Shown in pieces: positions 1 to 5,636 of a stretch of 5,799 bases of DNA. Both the position numbers and the translations under genes were made by a program. Every line of letters starts with the position of its first letter. The stretch's first letter is position 1. A model generated the notes under the pieces. The model saw nothing but the letters and a program-made list of their open reading frames with translations. It did no database searches and was not told the DNA's origin. Where the stretch lies: positions 1-5,799 of the forward strand of contig JAHHLP010000477.1 of assembly GCA_018679295.1 (NCBI GenBank). The letters are read 5' to 3'. Source of the stretch: Rhodothermia bacterium. GTDB taxonomy: Bacteria; Bacteroidota; Rhodothermia; Rhodothermales; JABDKH01.

Positions 1-691
1 GGAGGCCTACGGCAAGGCGATCGAACTCGAAACCACAGACGCCGGCAGATTGACCGATATGAATCGGATCAGCTATTCGTACCTGCTGGAGGGTCGCACG
101 GAGGCAGCCATCAAGGCATCCGAGAAGGCACTCAAGATGGCGAAGAAGGCCGGGCTGCCCGATCGTGAAGCAGCCATTCACGCGGGCGTTCGCTCTGAGG
201 CCTTCGTCATGCTTGGCGACATGCAGAACGCCGAACGGAGCATTGAAGAGTGCCGCCGAATCATCGAGGAATCGGATCTGGACGCCAGTGTGAAGGAGAG
301 TTTTCTGGCTTGGGCAGTGTTCCGCGAAGGTGTGATTGCGGCCAAGAAGGGCGACAAGGAGCGGGCTGAGGCCAAAGTCGACCAGTTCTACGCCCTGATC
401 GACGCCGACGACGACGTCAACCAGGTCGAAGCACACCACGCACTAGTTGGAATCGTCAAGCTGGAGGCCGGCGATTATGCCGCAGCCACAAAACACCTGA
501 AGAAGGCCGATCAGAACGATCCGTACGTCGTGTATCACCTGGCGCTCGCGCAGAACAAGGCCGGCAACACGGCTGAAGCCACGGAGTTGATGACGAAGGT
601 GTCCAACTGGAACGACAACGGGCCCAACTACGCGACGGTCAAGGTGCGGGCAGACAACGAACTCGACAAGATGCGGGCCGGGCTGGACTGA
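1..691 (+). CDS. TPR-repeat protein, C-terminal part (5' end outside window)
   Basis: The frame is open from base 2 to a TGA at 689-691, giving 229 visible residues; the true start lies to the left. The TTG at 50 is only an internal codon, because the residues before it (EAYGKAIELE) already look like the second helix of a TPR. The visible part is wholly helical and rich in Ala, Glu and Lys, with about five helix-turn-helix units of TPR type (for example LLEGRTEAAIKASEKAL, VMLGDMQNAERSIEECRR, LEAGDYAAATKHLKKA and NKAGNTAEATELMTKV). No membrane segment or catalytic motif is visible. The ending, with a VSNWN stretch followed by NYATVKVRA, resembles C-termini of TPR proteins from Bacteroidota- and Acidobacteriota-like bacteria; this is from memory. 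TPR arrays bind protein partners. The missing N-terminus could carry any domain, including a kinase or TolB-like region as in the next gene. TPR nature is confident; function is unknown. Confidence 0.8.
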   Translation, partial: EAYGKAIELETTDAGRLTDMNRISYSYLLEGRTEAAIKASEKALKMAKKAGLPDREAAIHAGVRSEAFVMLGDMQNAERSIEECRRIIEESDLDASVKESFLAWAVFREGVIAAKKGDKERAEAKVDQFYALIDADDDVNQVEAHHALVGIVKLEAGDYAAATKHLKKADQNDPYVVYHLALAQNKAGNTAEATELMTKVSNWNDNGPNYATVKVRADNELDKMRAGLD

Positions 692-693
692 GT

Positions 694-713
694 GGGCCGC
701 GCATAGGCTTTTT
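694..713 (+). terminator. Possible weak intrinsic terminator after the TPR gene
   Basis: Three G-C pairs (696-698 with 706-708) plus two G-U pairs close a 7-nt loop, followed by TTTTT at 709-713. It begins 3 nt after the TGA, where a terminator would be expected. The stem is short, so this is only a candidate. Confidence 0.25.
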
Positions 714-724
714 GGTGTCGCGCA

Positions 725-748
725 AAGTACGGTACTTGACATCGTCAA
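725..748. promoter_or_regulatory. Two overlapping inverted repeats, operator-like
   Basis: AAGTAC-G-GTACTT (725-737) and TTGAC-ATC-GTCAA (736-748) are both perfect dyads and share two bases. The second begins with TTGACA (736-741), a perfect -35 hexamer, but no convincing -10 lies 16-18 bp downstream. Such dyads are typical sites for dimeric regulators. No regulator is visible in the window, so the role is inferred from symmetry and location. Confidence 0.3.
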
Positions 749-803
749 TGCCCAAGCGACGAAAGAAGTGCGGACCCGTGGTTCGACTTTCTCTCGTACG
801 GAT

Positions 804-832
804 TGTTAATTGGGCAGATGGGCCGCTATAGG
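804..832 (+). promoter_or_regulatory. Weak sigma70-like promoter candidate for the kinase gene
   Basis: TTGTTA (804-809) and TATAGG (827-832) are separated by 17 bp, and each matches four of six consensus bases. Transcription from here would give a leader of roughly 170 nt before 1008. FCB-group promoters often depart from this consensus, so confidence is low. Confidence 0.2.
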
Positions 833-950
833 TCAAACGGCTGCTACAGGTCGTCCGACGGACATCAAAAGTTTTGGAGCGCTGGGCCGCTTATCTTCGC
901 AGTCGCAAAGGGGCGTGATGCGAGGATCATGCACAAACTTTGGTGAAGAT

Positions 951-969
951 GGTTTGGGCCAACCTTTTT
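951..969 (+). terminator. Small hairpin plus T5 tract in the kinase leader
   Basis: GGTT (951-954) pairs with AACC (961-964) across a 6-nt loop and is followed directly by TTTTT (965-969). A 4-bp stem is weak for an intrinsic terminator. It lies 38 bp upstream of the ATG at 1008, so if real it would act as an attenuator rather than end a transcript. Confidence 0.2.
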
Positions 970-995
970 GAACGGTTGCACGGCCCACGTTGTGT

Positions 996-1000
996 GAGGT
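996..1000 (+). promoter_or_regulatory. Shine-Dalgarno-like GAGGT for the ATG at 1008
   Basis: GAGGT ends 7 nt before the ATG at 1008. The TTG at 990 has no such site at useful distance, and neither does the ATG at 1239, so this is the main argument for starting the kinase at 1008. Confidence 0.4.
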
Positions 1001-1007
1001 GCCGCAG

Positions 1008-3509
1008 ATGCCACAACCAAAGATAGATGGGCCATCCGGGCGTGTGACCAACGCGGTGGTAGGACTAGACAGGTGTGATTGGAGGCAGTGGCAACAACCT
1101 CTTGATCTTGCCAGCAACATCGAAGCTAGTGGTCGCGAACGACTCAAAACCCCTATTCATCCCGGCGCGTCAGGACCGTTCGATGATTCGGCGGACAACC
1201 AGCGCGACGACATAGACGTGTCTGCAAGTGACGATCCAATGATCGGCCGTCTGGTCTCCCATTATCGAGTTGAAGAATTTATCGGTAGTGGCGGGATGGG
1301 CGTTGTATATCGAGCTCTTGATACAAAGCTTCGCCGGACTGCTGCAATTAAGTTTTTGCCGGCTCATTTCAACCTGAATCGGGAAGCCAAGGCCCGGTTC
1401 ATCCGGGAAGCAAGAACCGCGGCAACTCTCGAACACGAGAGCATTTGCACCATCTTCGAGGCCGGAGAAACGGCCGATAATGAACTGTTCATTGCCATGG
1501 CCTACTACGACGGCAATACAGTAAGGGACTTGCTGCGAGACCATGGTGAAGGTTCGACCTCTCTTGATGCAGCGGAAGCGTCTCGTATCGCAGTCGCTGT
1601 TGGACGCGGTCTGCAGTGTGCGCACGAACGCGGAATTACGCATCGTGACATCAAGCCTGAGAACATCATGGTTACCGGTCGCGGCAACGTCAAGATTCTC
1701 GATTTCGGTGTCGCGAAAATAGTTGGCTCTACCAGCATTACGGCGGACGGAAACGCGGTGGGAACCATCAAGTACATGTCCCCCGAACAAGCGCGCGGTG
1801 AAGTGATCGACTATCGAACGGATATTTGGGCACTTGGGGCCGTTTACTACGAGATGCTAACCGGGCGACCGCCGTTCACGGGCGTTTACGATCAAGCCGT
1901 GATTTATCAGCTGCTGAACGAAGACCCACCGCCGCCGTCGTCCGTCGTCCGGACGCTTCCCCCCGGCATCGACGATCTTATCACGCGTGCTCTGCGCAAG
2001 CAAGCGACCGACCGATTTACGAGTGTAGAGGAGATGTGTCTAGCGATCGAGCGTCTCTTCAAACGTGACGGTGACGCCACTTCATCGCGATCCGCGACCG
2101 CGGCGCACGGAACTGACGATATCTCCATAGCCGTCCTGCCCATAGACGATTTGAGCGAAGACGTTCACGACTACTTTGCAGATGGACTAACCGAGGAAAT
2201 CATTTCTGACCTTTCGCGAGTAGGCACCTTGCGGGTCACGTCGCGAGCGTCGTCTATGGCGTTTAAGGGCGAGCGCGGTTCAGCACGAGAGATCGGCAGG
2301 CGCCTTGGAGTACGCTACCTGCTCGATGGTAGCGTCCGAAGGATGGGTTCCAACGTCCGGATCTATCTGGAGCTGACGGACGTGGAGACTAACTCCAGCG
2401 TGTGGTCCAAGAAATACAAGGGTACCGTTGATGAACTGCTGACCTTGCAGGAAGAGGTGGCGACGTCCGTCGCGGACGCACTGCAGGTTCGACTTTCGAG
2501 CGGCTATCAGCGGAGACTGTCGATGCCCCGCATCAGCAGCTTTGCGGCGTATGACTGCTATCTCCGTGCTCGCAAAGAGATGTGGCATCTGACGGAAGAG
2601 AGCCTGCAAAAGAGCGCCGAGTACCTGAAAGAAGGGCTCCAGATGGCGGGCGAGAACGAATTACTGCTATCGGGGCTTGCCTACGTCGAGTGGCTCGCTG
2701 TGAACGCGACCCTGCGACCACCGTCGCGTCTTGAAACAGCCAGCGAATATGTGGAAAAGATCTTCGCGCTGAACCCGGAATCGCATCATGCCTTCCGTGT
2801 TCGGGGGCTGATAAGATTTCTTCAGCACGATCTGCAGCAAGCAGCCAAGGACCTCCGGGTCGCATTCACCGTGGACGCCAACGATCCCGATACGCTATTC
2901 TGGCTCAGCATCGTGTACGTACACGCGGGGCGCCTGGTAGAGGCGGCACCGCTTGTGGAGCGACTCGCGCGGGTGGACCCGCTCAACCCGATGTACCAGG
3001 GTCTGCCAGGATACGTACAGCTGATGGGTGGGCGATTCGAATTGGCGTTGCCAGCGTACGAGCGCATGTTTCGCATGGATCCTACCAACCCGATCGTGCG
3101 CTTCATGTACGCCCACGGTCTGGCTTACGCGGGGCGCACGGAAGACGCCGTCAGTAAACTTGACTCGCTGGTCGAGGACAGCTCCGGTCATTTCTTCGGT
3201 CAGTTTGCGGAATTCATGCTGCACGCGCTTGGCCACGACACCGAAGCTGCGTCTCGCGCAGCGTCCGAAGAACTCCAGAAGATTGCCCGAGGCGACCTTC
3301 AGTATTCGTGGATGATGGCCAGCTGCTACGCAATGCTCGGAGAACGGAAAACGGCTATCGACTGGCTCCAAGTCGCCGTCGACCACGGCTTCATCAATTA
3401 TCCCCTTCTCTCCGCGAACGACCCGTTCATTGCGTCGCTGAGAGACGAGGACCGCTTTGACGCGTTGATGCAGGACGTGAAGGCACGATGGGAGCGTTTT
3501 GAGGTTTAG
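1008..3509 (+). CDS. Soluble Ser/Thr protein kinase with TolB-like and TPR regions
   Basis: This is a Hanks-type kinase of 833 residues from the ATG at 1008. Residues 1-77 are an unrecognised polar extension. The kinase domain, about 78-352, has the glycine loop GSGGMG (93-98), ATP lysine K115 (AIKF), catalytic HRDIKPEN (212-219, base D214), metal-binding DFG (232-234), SPE in place of APE (258-260) and DIWALG. All catalytic residues are present and the HRD arginine marks an RD kinase, normally activated by activation-loop phosphorylation. Residues about 372-474 match the TolB-like region of bacterial sensor kinases and cyclases (IAVLPIDDLSED, FADGLTEEI, LLDGSVRR). From about 520 to 795 there are TPR-like units, ending with the family-typical DPFIASLRDEDRFDALM. 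No transmembrane helix is visible, so the protein should be cytosolic. The ATG at 1239 (756 residues) matches where relatives usually begin and is a serious alternative start. TAG is followed in frame by TAA. Confidence 0.92.
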   Translation: MPQPKIDGPSGRVTNAVVGLDRCDWRQWQQPLDLASNIEASGRERLKTPIHPGASGPFDDSADNQRDDIDVSASDDPMIGRLVSHYRVEEFIGSGGMGVVYRALDTKLRRTAAIKFLPAHFNLNREAKARFIREARTAATLEHESICTIFEAGETADNELFIAMAYYDGNTVRDLLRDHGEGSTSLDAAEASRIAVAVGRGLQCAHERGITHRDIKPENIMVTGRGNVKILDFGVAKIVGSTSITADGNAVGTIKYMSPEQARGEVIDYRTDIWALGAVYYEMLTGRPPFTGVYDQAVIYQLLNEDPPPPSSVVRTLPPGIDDLITRALRKQATDRFTSVEEMCLAIERLFKRDGDATSSRSATAAHGTDDISIAVLPIDDLSEDVHDYFADGLTEEIISDLSRVGTLRVTSRASSMAFKGERGSAREIGRRLGVRYLLDGSVRRMGSNVRIYLELTDVETNSSVWSKKYKGTVDELLTLQEEVATSVADALQVRLSSGYQRRLSMPRISSFAAYDCYLRARKEMWHLTEESLQKSAEYLKEGLQMAGENELLLSGLAYVEWLAVNATLRPPSRLETASEYVEKIFALNPESHHAFRVRGLIRFLQHDLQQAAKDLRVAFTVDANDPDTLFWLSIVYVHAGRLVEAAPLVERLARVDPLNPMYQGLPGYVQLMGGRFELALPAYERMFRMDPTNPIVRFMYAHGLAYAGRTEDAVSKLDSLVEDSSGHFFGQFAEFMLHALGHDTEAASRAASEELQKIARGDLQYSWMMASCYAMLGERKTAIDWLQVAVDHGFINYPLLSANDPFIASLRDEDRFDALMQDVKARWERFEV

Positions 3510-3551
3510 TAAACGATAGGGGTCCGCTAGTTGCGCTCGCAGAGGCATGCG

Positions 3552-3562
3552 GTAAGACAAAG
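3552..3562 (+). repeat. Direct repeat GTAAGACAAAG, copy 1, upstream of the small-protein gene
   Basis: The same 11-mer recurs at 3847-3857 ahead of the next gene. A CAT trinucleotide also sits at the same offset before both copies, so the similarity extends slightly to the left. This copy ends 14 nt before the ATG at 3577. It may be a shared regulatory site or a trace of duplication. Confidence 0.45.
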
Positions 3563-3565
3563 TTC

Positions 3566-3570
3566 GGAGG
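3566..3570 (+). promoter_or_regulatory. Strong Shine-Dalgarno GGAGG for the small-protein gene
   Basis: GGAGG lies 6 nt before the ATG at 3577. It is the best ribosome binding site in the window, far better than those of the kinase, SRPBCC-like or enolase-family genes. This suggests the small protein is made in excess over its neighbours. Confidence 0.7.
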
Positions 3571-3576
3571 TACAAA

Positions 3577-3801
3577 ATGGCTACGAATGGTGAGAAGAAC
3601 GTGTACGACCTGTTACGCGATTTGGCCGAGGACGAATCAAAGCGCGCGCAATTCGCGGAAGATCCAGAGTCCGTGATGTCCGCATACGAGATCGGAGATG
3701 AAGCCCGAGAGGCTATCCTGAACTCCCACTCAGAGCGAAATCACGACAGCTTCCTGGAGCATCTCCGGAACGAATTGTCGGAGATCAAGGTCTGGTGCTA
3801 G
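3577..3801 (+). CDS. Small acidic 74-residue protein with a C-terminal cysteine
   Basis: This is a complete 74-residue frame with a strong ribosome binding site, 67 bp after the kinase and on the same strand. It has 18 Asp/Glu against 8 Lys/Arg and is predicted helical throughout, with no signal peptide or membrane segment. The pattern LLRDLAEDESKRAQFAEDP, then SVMSAYEIGDEAREAIL, resembles the fold seen in LigA-like (aromatic ring-opening dioxygenase small subunit) proteins and in Os1348/NHLP-type leader peptides: a helix, a DPE-type turn, then a short helix before a regular GDEARE segment. That resemblance is by eye. The only cysteine is the last residue (KVWC), which would suit a modified or conjugated tail. 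No dioxygenase partner, radical SAM enzyme, cyclodehydratase or peptidase-transporter is in the window, so a peptide-natural-product role is unproven. It could instead be a partner or substrate of the kinase. Function unknown; reality of the gene is well supported. Confidence 0.75.
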   Translation: MATNGEKNVYDLLRDLAEDESKRAQFAEDPESVMSAYEIGDEAREAILNSHSERNHDSFLEHLRNELSEIKVWC

Positions 3802-3846
3802 TTCGAATCCGGGACATCCCAAGCAGGTAAGCATAACTGCCATCAC

Positions 3847-3857
3847 GTAAGACAAAG
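3847..3857 (+). repeat. Direct repeat GTAAGACAAAG, copy 2, upstream of the SRPBCC-like gene
   Basis: Identical to 3552-3562. This copy ends 4 nt before the ATG at 3862, in the place where a Shine-Dalgarno would normally be. No purine-rich site replaces it. Confidence 0.45.
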
Positions 3858-3861
3858 CGGT

Positions 3862-4425
3862 ATGCCGGAGCGTGATCTGGCGACCGAGCACCTTCCGCAA
3901 TGGGATGTTCGCTCGGCACACAAGACTCTGGTCGACGCTGATCGGAGCGCGACTTTTGCCGCAATCAAAGCAGTAGACCTCGCGAACGACGGTGTTATCC
4001 GATGGCTGTTCCGTCTGCGGGGAATGCCCGGTTCGCGGCTCACGCTCGATCGGCTGACGCGTTTGGGGTTCATCATGCTTGATGAGCGCATGGGATCAGA
4101 AGTGGTCTACGGCATCGTTGGACGATTTTGGCTGCCGAACGGGGATCTCCGGCAACTAGCGCCGGCTGCGTTTCGGGACTTCGATCAGCCAGGATTTGCG
4201 AAAGCCGTCTGGACCTTCAAGGTCCAAGAAATCGGAGAACAACAGGCGCGATTGGTGACGGAGACGAGGGTCCAGTGCACCGATGCGGCGAGCCGGCGCA
4301 AGTTCCGAGCGTACTGGTCGGTGGTGGGTGTGATGAGCGGCTTGATTCGCCGCAGGGCTTTGCGGCTGATCAAAGCAAGGGCCGAGGCCGGTGCGCCCAC
4401 ACGAAAGGATGCACCCGCGGACTAG
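3862..4425 (+). CDS. SRPBCC-like protein of unknown function
   Basis: The product has 187 residues. The N-terminus contains WDVRSAHKTLVDADRSATFAAI, the usual first strand and helix of SRPBCC (START/Bet v1-like) ligand-binding proteins. The conserved core follows as VVYGIVGRFWLPNG (82-94), FDQPGFAKAVWTF (107-119) and ETRVQCTDAASRRKFRAYW (134-152), and a basic tail SGLIRRRALRLIK ends the fold (159-171). I recognise this set from uncharacterised proteins in many bacteria, where it is usually labelled hypothetical or SRPBCC family; the link is from memory. Such proteins enclose a hydrophobic pocket, but no ligand can be named. No signal peptide or membrane helix is visible. The ATG at 3862 is the first possible start after the in-frame TAG at 3799-3801, and no Shine-Dalgarno is seen. 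It lies 60 bp after the small-protein gene and 61 bp before the enolase-family gene. The reading frame is confident; function is not. Confidence 0.82.
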   Translation: MPERDLATEHLPQWDVRSAHKTLVDADRSATFAAIKAVDLANDGVIRWLFRLRGMPGSRLTLDRLTRLGFIMLDERMGSEVVYGIVGRFWLPNGDLRQLAPAAFRDFDQPGFAKAVWTFKVQEIGEQQARLVTETRVQCTDAASRRKFRAYWSVVGVMSGLIRRRALRLIKARAEAGAPTRKDAPAD

Positions 4426-4430
4426 TCCGC
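4417..4430. repeat. Perfect 14-bp palindrome over the SRPBCC-like stop codon
   Basis: GCGGACTAGTCCGC is fully self-complementary and spans the TAG at 4423-4425. As RNA it could form a 5-bp stem with a 4-nt loop, but no T-tract follows, so it is not a standard terminator. It lies 56 bp before the ATG at 4487 and could be an operator for that gene. Confidence 0.4.
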
Positions 4431-4486
4431 TGACTTGGGCGGCAAATCACTACTTTGGGTCTAACGTTTGGCCTAAGATCAGCATT

Positions 4487-5590
4487 ATGAAAATCACACG
4501 GATCTCCGCCTACCAGGTTGATCTCCCCGTGCACGAGGGCAGCTACAAGTGGTCGGGCGGCAAGTCGGTCTCAGTGTTCGACAGTACAATCGTGGGCATT
4601 GACACGGATGCAGGAGTCACAGGGTACGGAGAAGTCTGCCCACTTGGGCCTTTCTACCTGCCTGCATACGCAAGCGGGGCTCGCGCCGGGATTGCCGAGT
4701 TGGCAACTCACCTCATTGGTGAAGACCCGACCGCCATCGCCCCGCTCAATCGGCGTATGGAAGCCGCACTGAAAGGCCATCCATATGTCAAATCAGCAAT
4801 TGACATGGCGTGCTGGGACATACTCGGTAAGGCGAGCGGTCAGCCGGTGTGCACGCTACTCGGCGGGCGGTACGGTGACGATTTCGCCCTCTACCGTGCG
4901 ATCTCACAGCAGTCACCCGATGAGATGGCGGAGAAGGTCGCCGGCTATCGCGCAGAGGGTTATCGAAAGTTCCAGCTGAAGGTGGGTGGCAATCCAGACG
5001 TGGACATCGAGCGAATCCGTGCCGTCGCGGAGCTGATGCAGACCGGCGACATCTTGATTGCAGACGCGAATACCGGATGGCTTATGCATGAGGCGATGCG
5101 CGTGGTTCGAGCCGTCCGGGACGTCGACGTCTACATCGAGCAGCCATGCTTGACATACGAGGAGTGTCGAGCTGTGGGCCGTCGAACGAACCACCCCTTC
5201 GTGTTGGACGAGTGTGTTGACGGGATCGATATGCTGCTCCGAGCGCACGCTGACCAGGCGATGGACGTCGTAAACGTCAAGATCTCAAAATTCGGCGGAC
5301 TATCAGGCGCGAGGCAGGCCCGTGATCTATGTGTGTCGATGTGGGTCGCCGTCACGATCTAGGACGCCTGGGGAGGCGACATCATCACCGCCGCAATCGC
5401 GCACCTCGCGCATAGCACCCCACCGCAGTTCCTGTTCACGGCGACCGACTTCAACAGTTATGTCACGGTGAGCACGGCCGACGGTGCTCCGCAACGGCGC
5501 GACGGAAGGATGGCGGCGTCCGCAGAGCCGGGGCTCGGGGTGGAGCCACGGATGGATGTGCTCGGTGAAGCTGTTATAGAGGTGTCGTAG
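4487..5590 (+). pseudogene. Enolase-superfamily dehydratase (cis-3-hydroxy-L-proline dehydratase-like) with internal amber codon
   Basis: The full frame encodes 367 residues, the usual family length, but codon 292 is TAG (5360-5362), so normal translation stops at residue 291. The family is mandelate racemase/muconate lactonizing. Residues 1-120 form the capping domain, with YKWSGGKSVSVFDST and GYGEVCPLGPFYLPAY as in cis-3-hydroxy-L-proline dehydratases, which convert that substrate to pyrroline-2-carboxylate. The barrel keeps the QLK lysine K165, metal ligands D193 (IADAN), E218 (IEQP) and D241 (VLDE), and K265 (VKISKFGG). After the TAG the same frame continues as DAWGGDI, AHLAHSTP, TDFNSYVTVSTADGAP and MDVLGE, all typical, to TAG at 5588-5590. 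Stopping at 291 removes the last barrel strands and the C-terminal cap, so activity is unlikely. Relatives have Glu at codon 292 (GAG to TAG) and Gly where W286 stands (GGG to TGG). The GTG at 4391 is rejected as start. Substrate is inferred and could instead be hydroxyproline betaine. Confidence 0.85.
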
Positions 5591-5636
5591 CCCGATATCT
5601 CTGATACGGACGGCGCATCGACGCACGATTACAGGC

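Larger units (their letters stand above)
693..890 (+). repeat. Three dispersed direct copies of TGGGCCGC
   Basis: Identical 8-mers lie at 693-700, 819-826 and 883-890. The first two are also followed by ATAGG after two bases and one base respectively. All are in the same orientation and confined to the gene-free stretch. They may be binding sites or chance in GC-rich DNA. Confidence 0.35.
692..1007. other. 316-bp intergenic region, no supported gene
   Basis: Neither strand gives a recognisable protein here; the short minus-strand frames have no family features. The region holds overlapping inverted repeats at 725-748, a further dyad GTCCG-A-CGGAC at 853-863, three copies of TGGGCCGC, a weak sigma70-like element pair and a small hairpin with a T-tract near its right end. 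It is therefore probably the control region of the downstream kinase. If the kinase really starts at 1239, the leader extends to there. Confidence 0.6.

Noticed and set aside
990..1007. TTG at 990 as kinase start
   Set aside because: It adds only six residues, uses a rarer codon, and the GAGGT site would lie inside the gene instead of upstream of the ATG at 1008.
1170..1790. 206-residue minus-strand open frame antisense to the kinase domain
   Set aside because: The plus strand here carries every canonical kinase motif; the antisense product resembles nothing.
2895..3575. 226-residue open frame on the minus strand antisense to the kinase TPR region
   Set aside because: It mirrors a well-supported plus-strand coding region, contains no recognisable domain and has a composition typical of antisense frames in GC-rich genes.
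3797..3823. An intact tRNA gene around the GTTCGAATCC T-loop
   Set aside because: The upstream T-stem, anticodon arm and 5' acceptor are missing; the preceding bases encode the end of the small protein.
4128..4433. 101-residue plus-strand frame overlapping the SRPBCC-like gene
   Set aside because: It is an out-of-frame shadow of a conserved protein with no features of its own.
4391..4486. GTG at 4391 as an upstream start for the dehydratase, adding 32 residues
   Set aside because: The added residues overlap the SRPBCC-like gene and match nothing, while the ATG at 4487 begins MKITRISAYQVDLP, the usual N-terminus of this family.
5360..5590. Pyrrolysine or general TAG recoding in the dehydratase
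   Set aside because: TAG ends the kinase, small-protein and SRPBCC-like genes at sensible family lengths, and the residue replaced is an ordinary Glu, so a point mutation or error is simpler.
5327..5626. 99-residue minus-strand frame opposite the end of the dehydratase
   Set aside because: The plus-strand frame after the TAG retains clear family sequence, so this strand is an antisense shadow.
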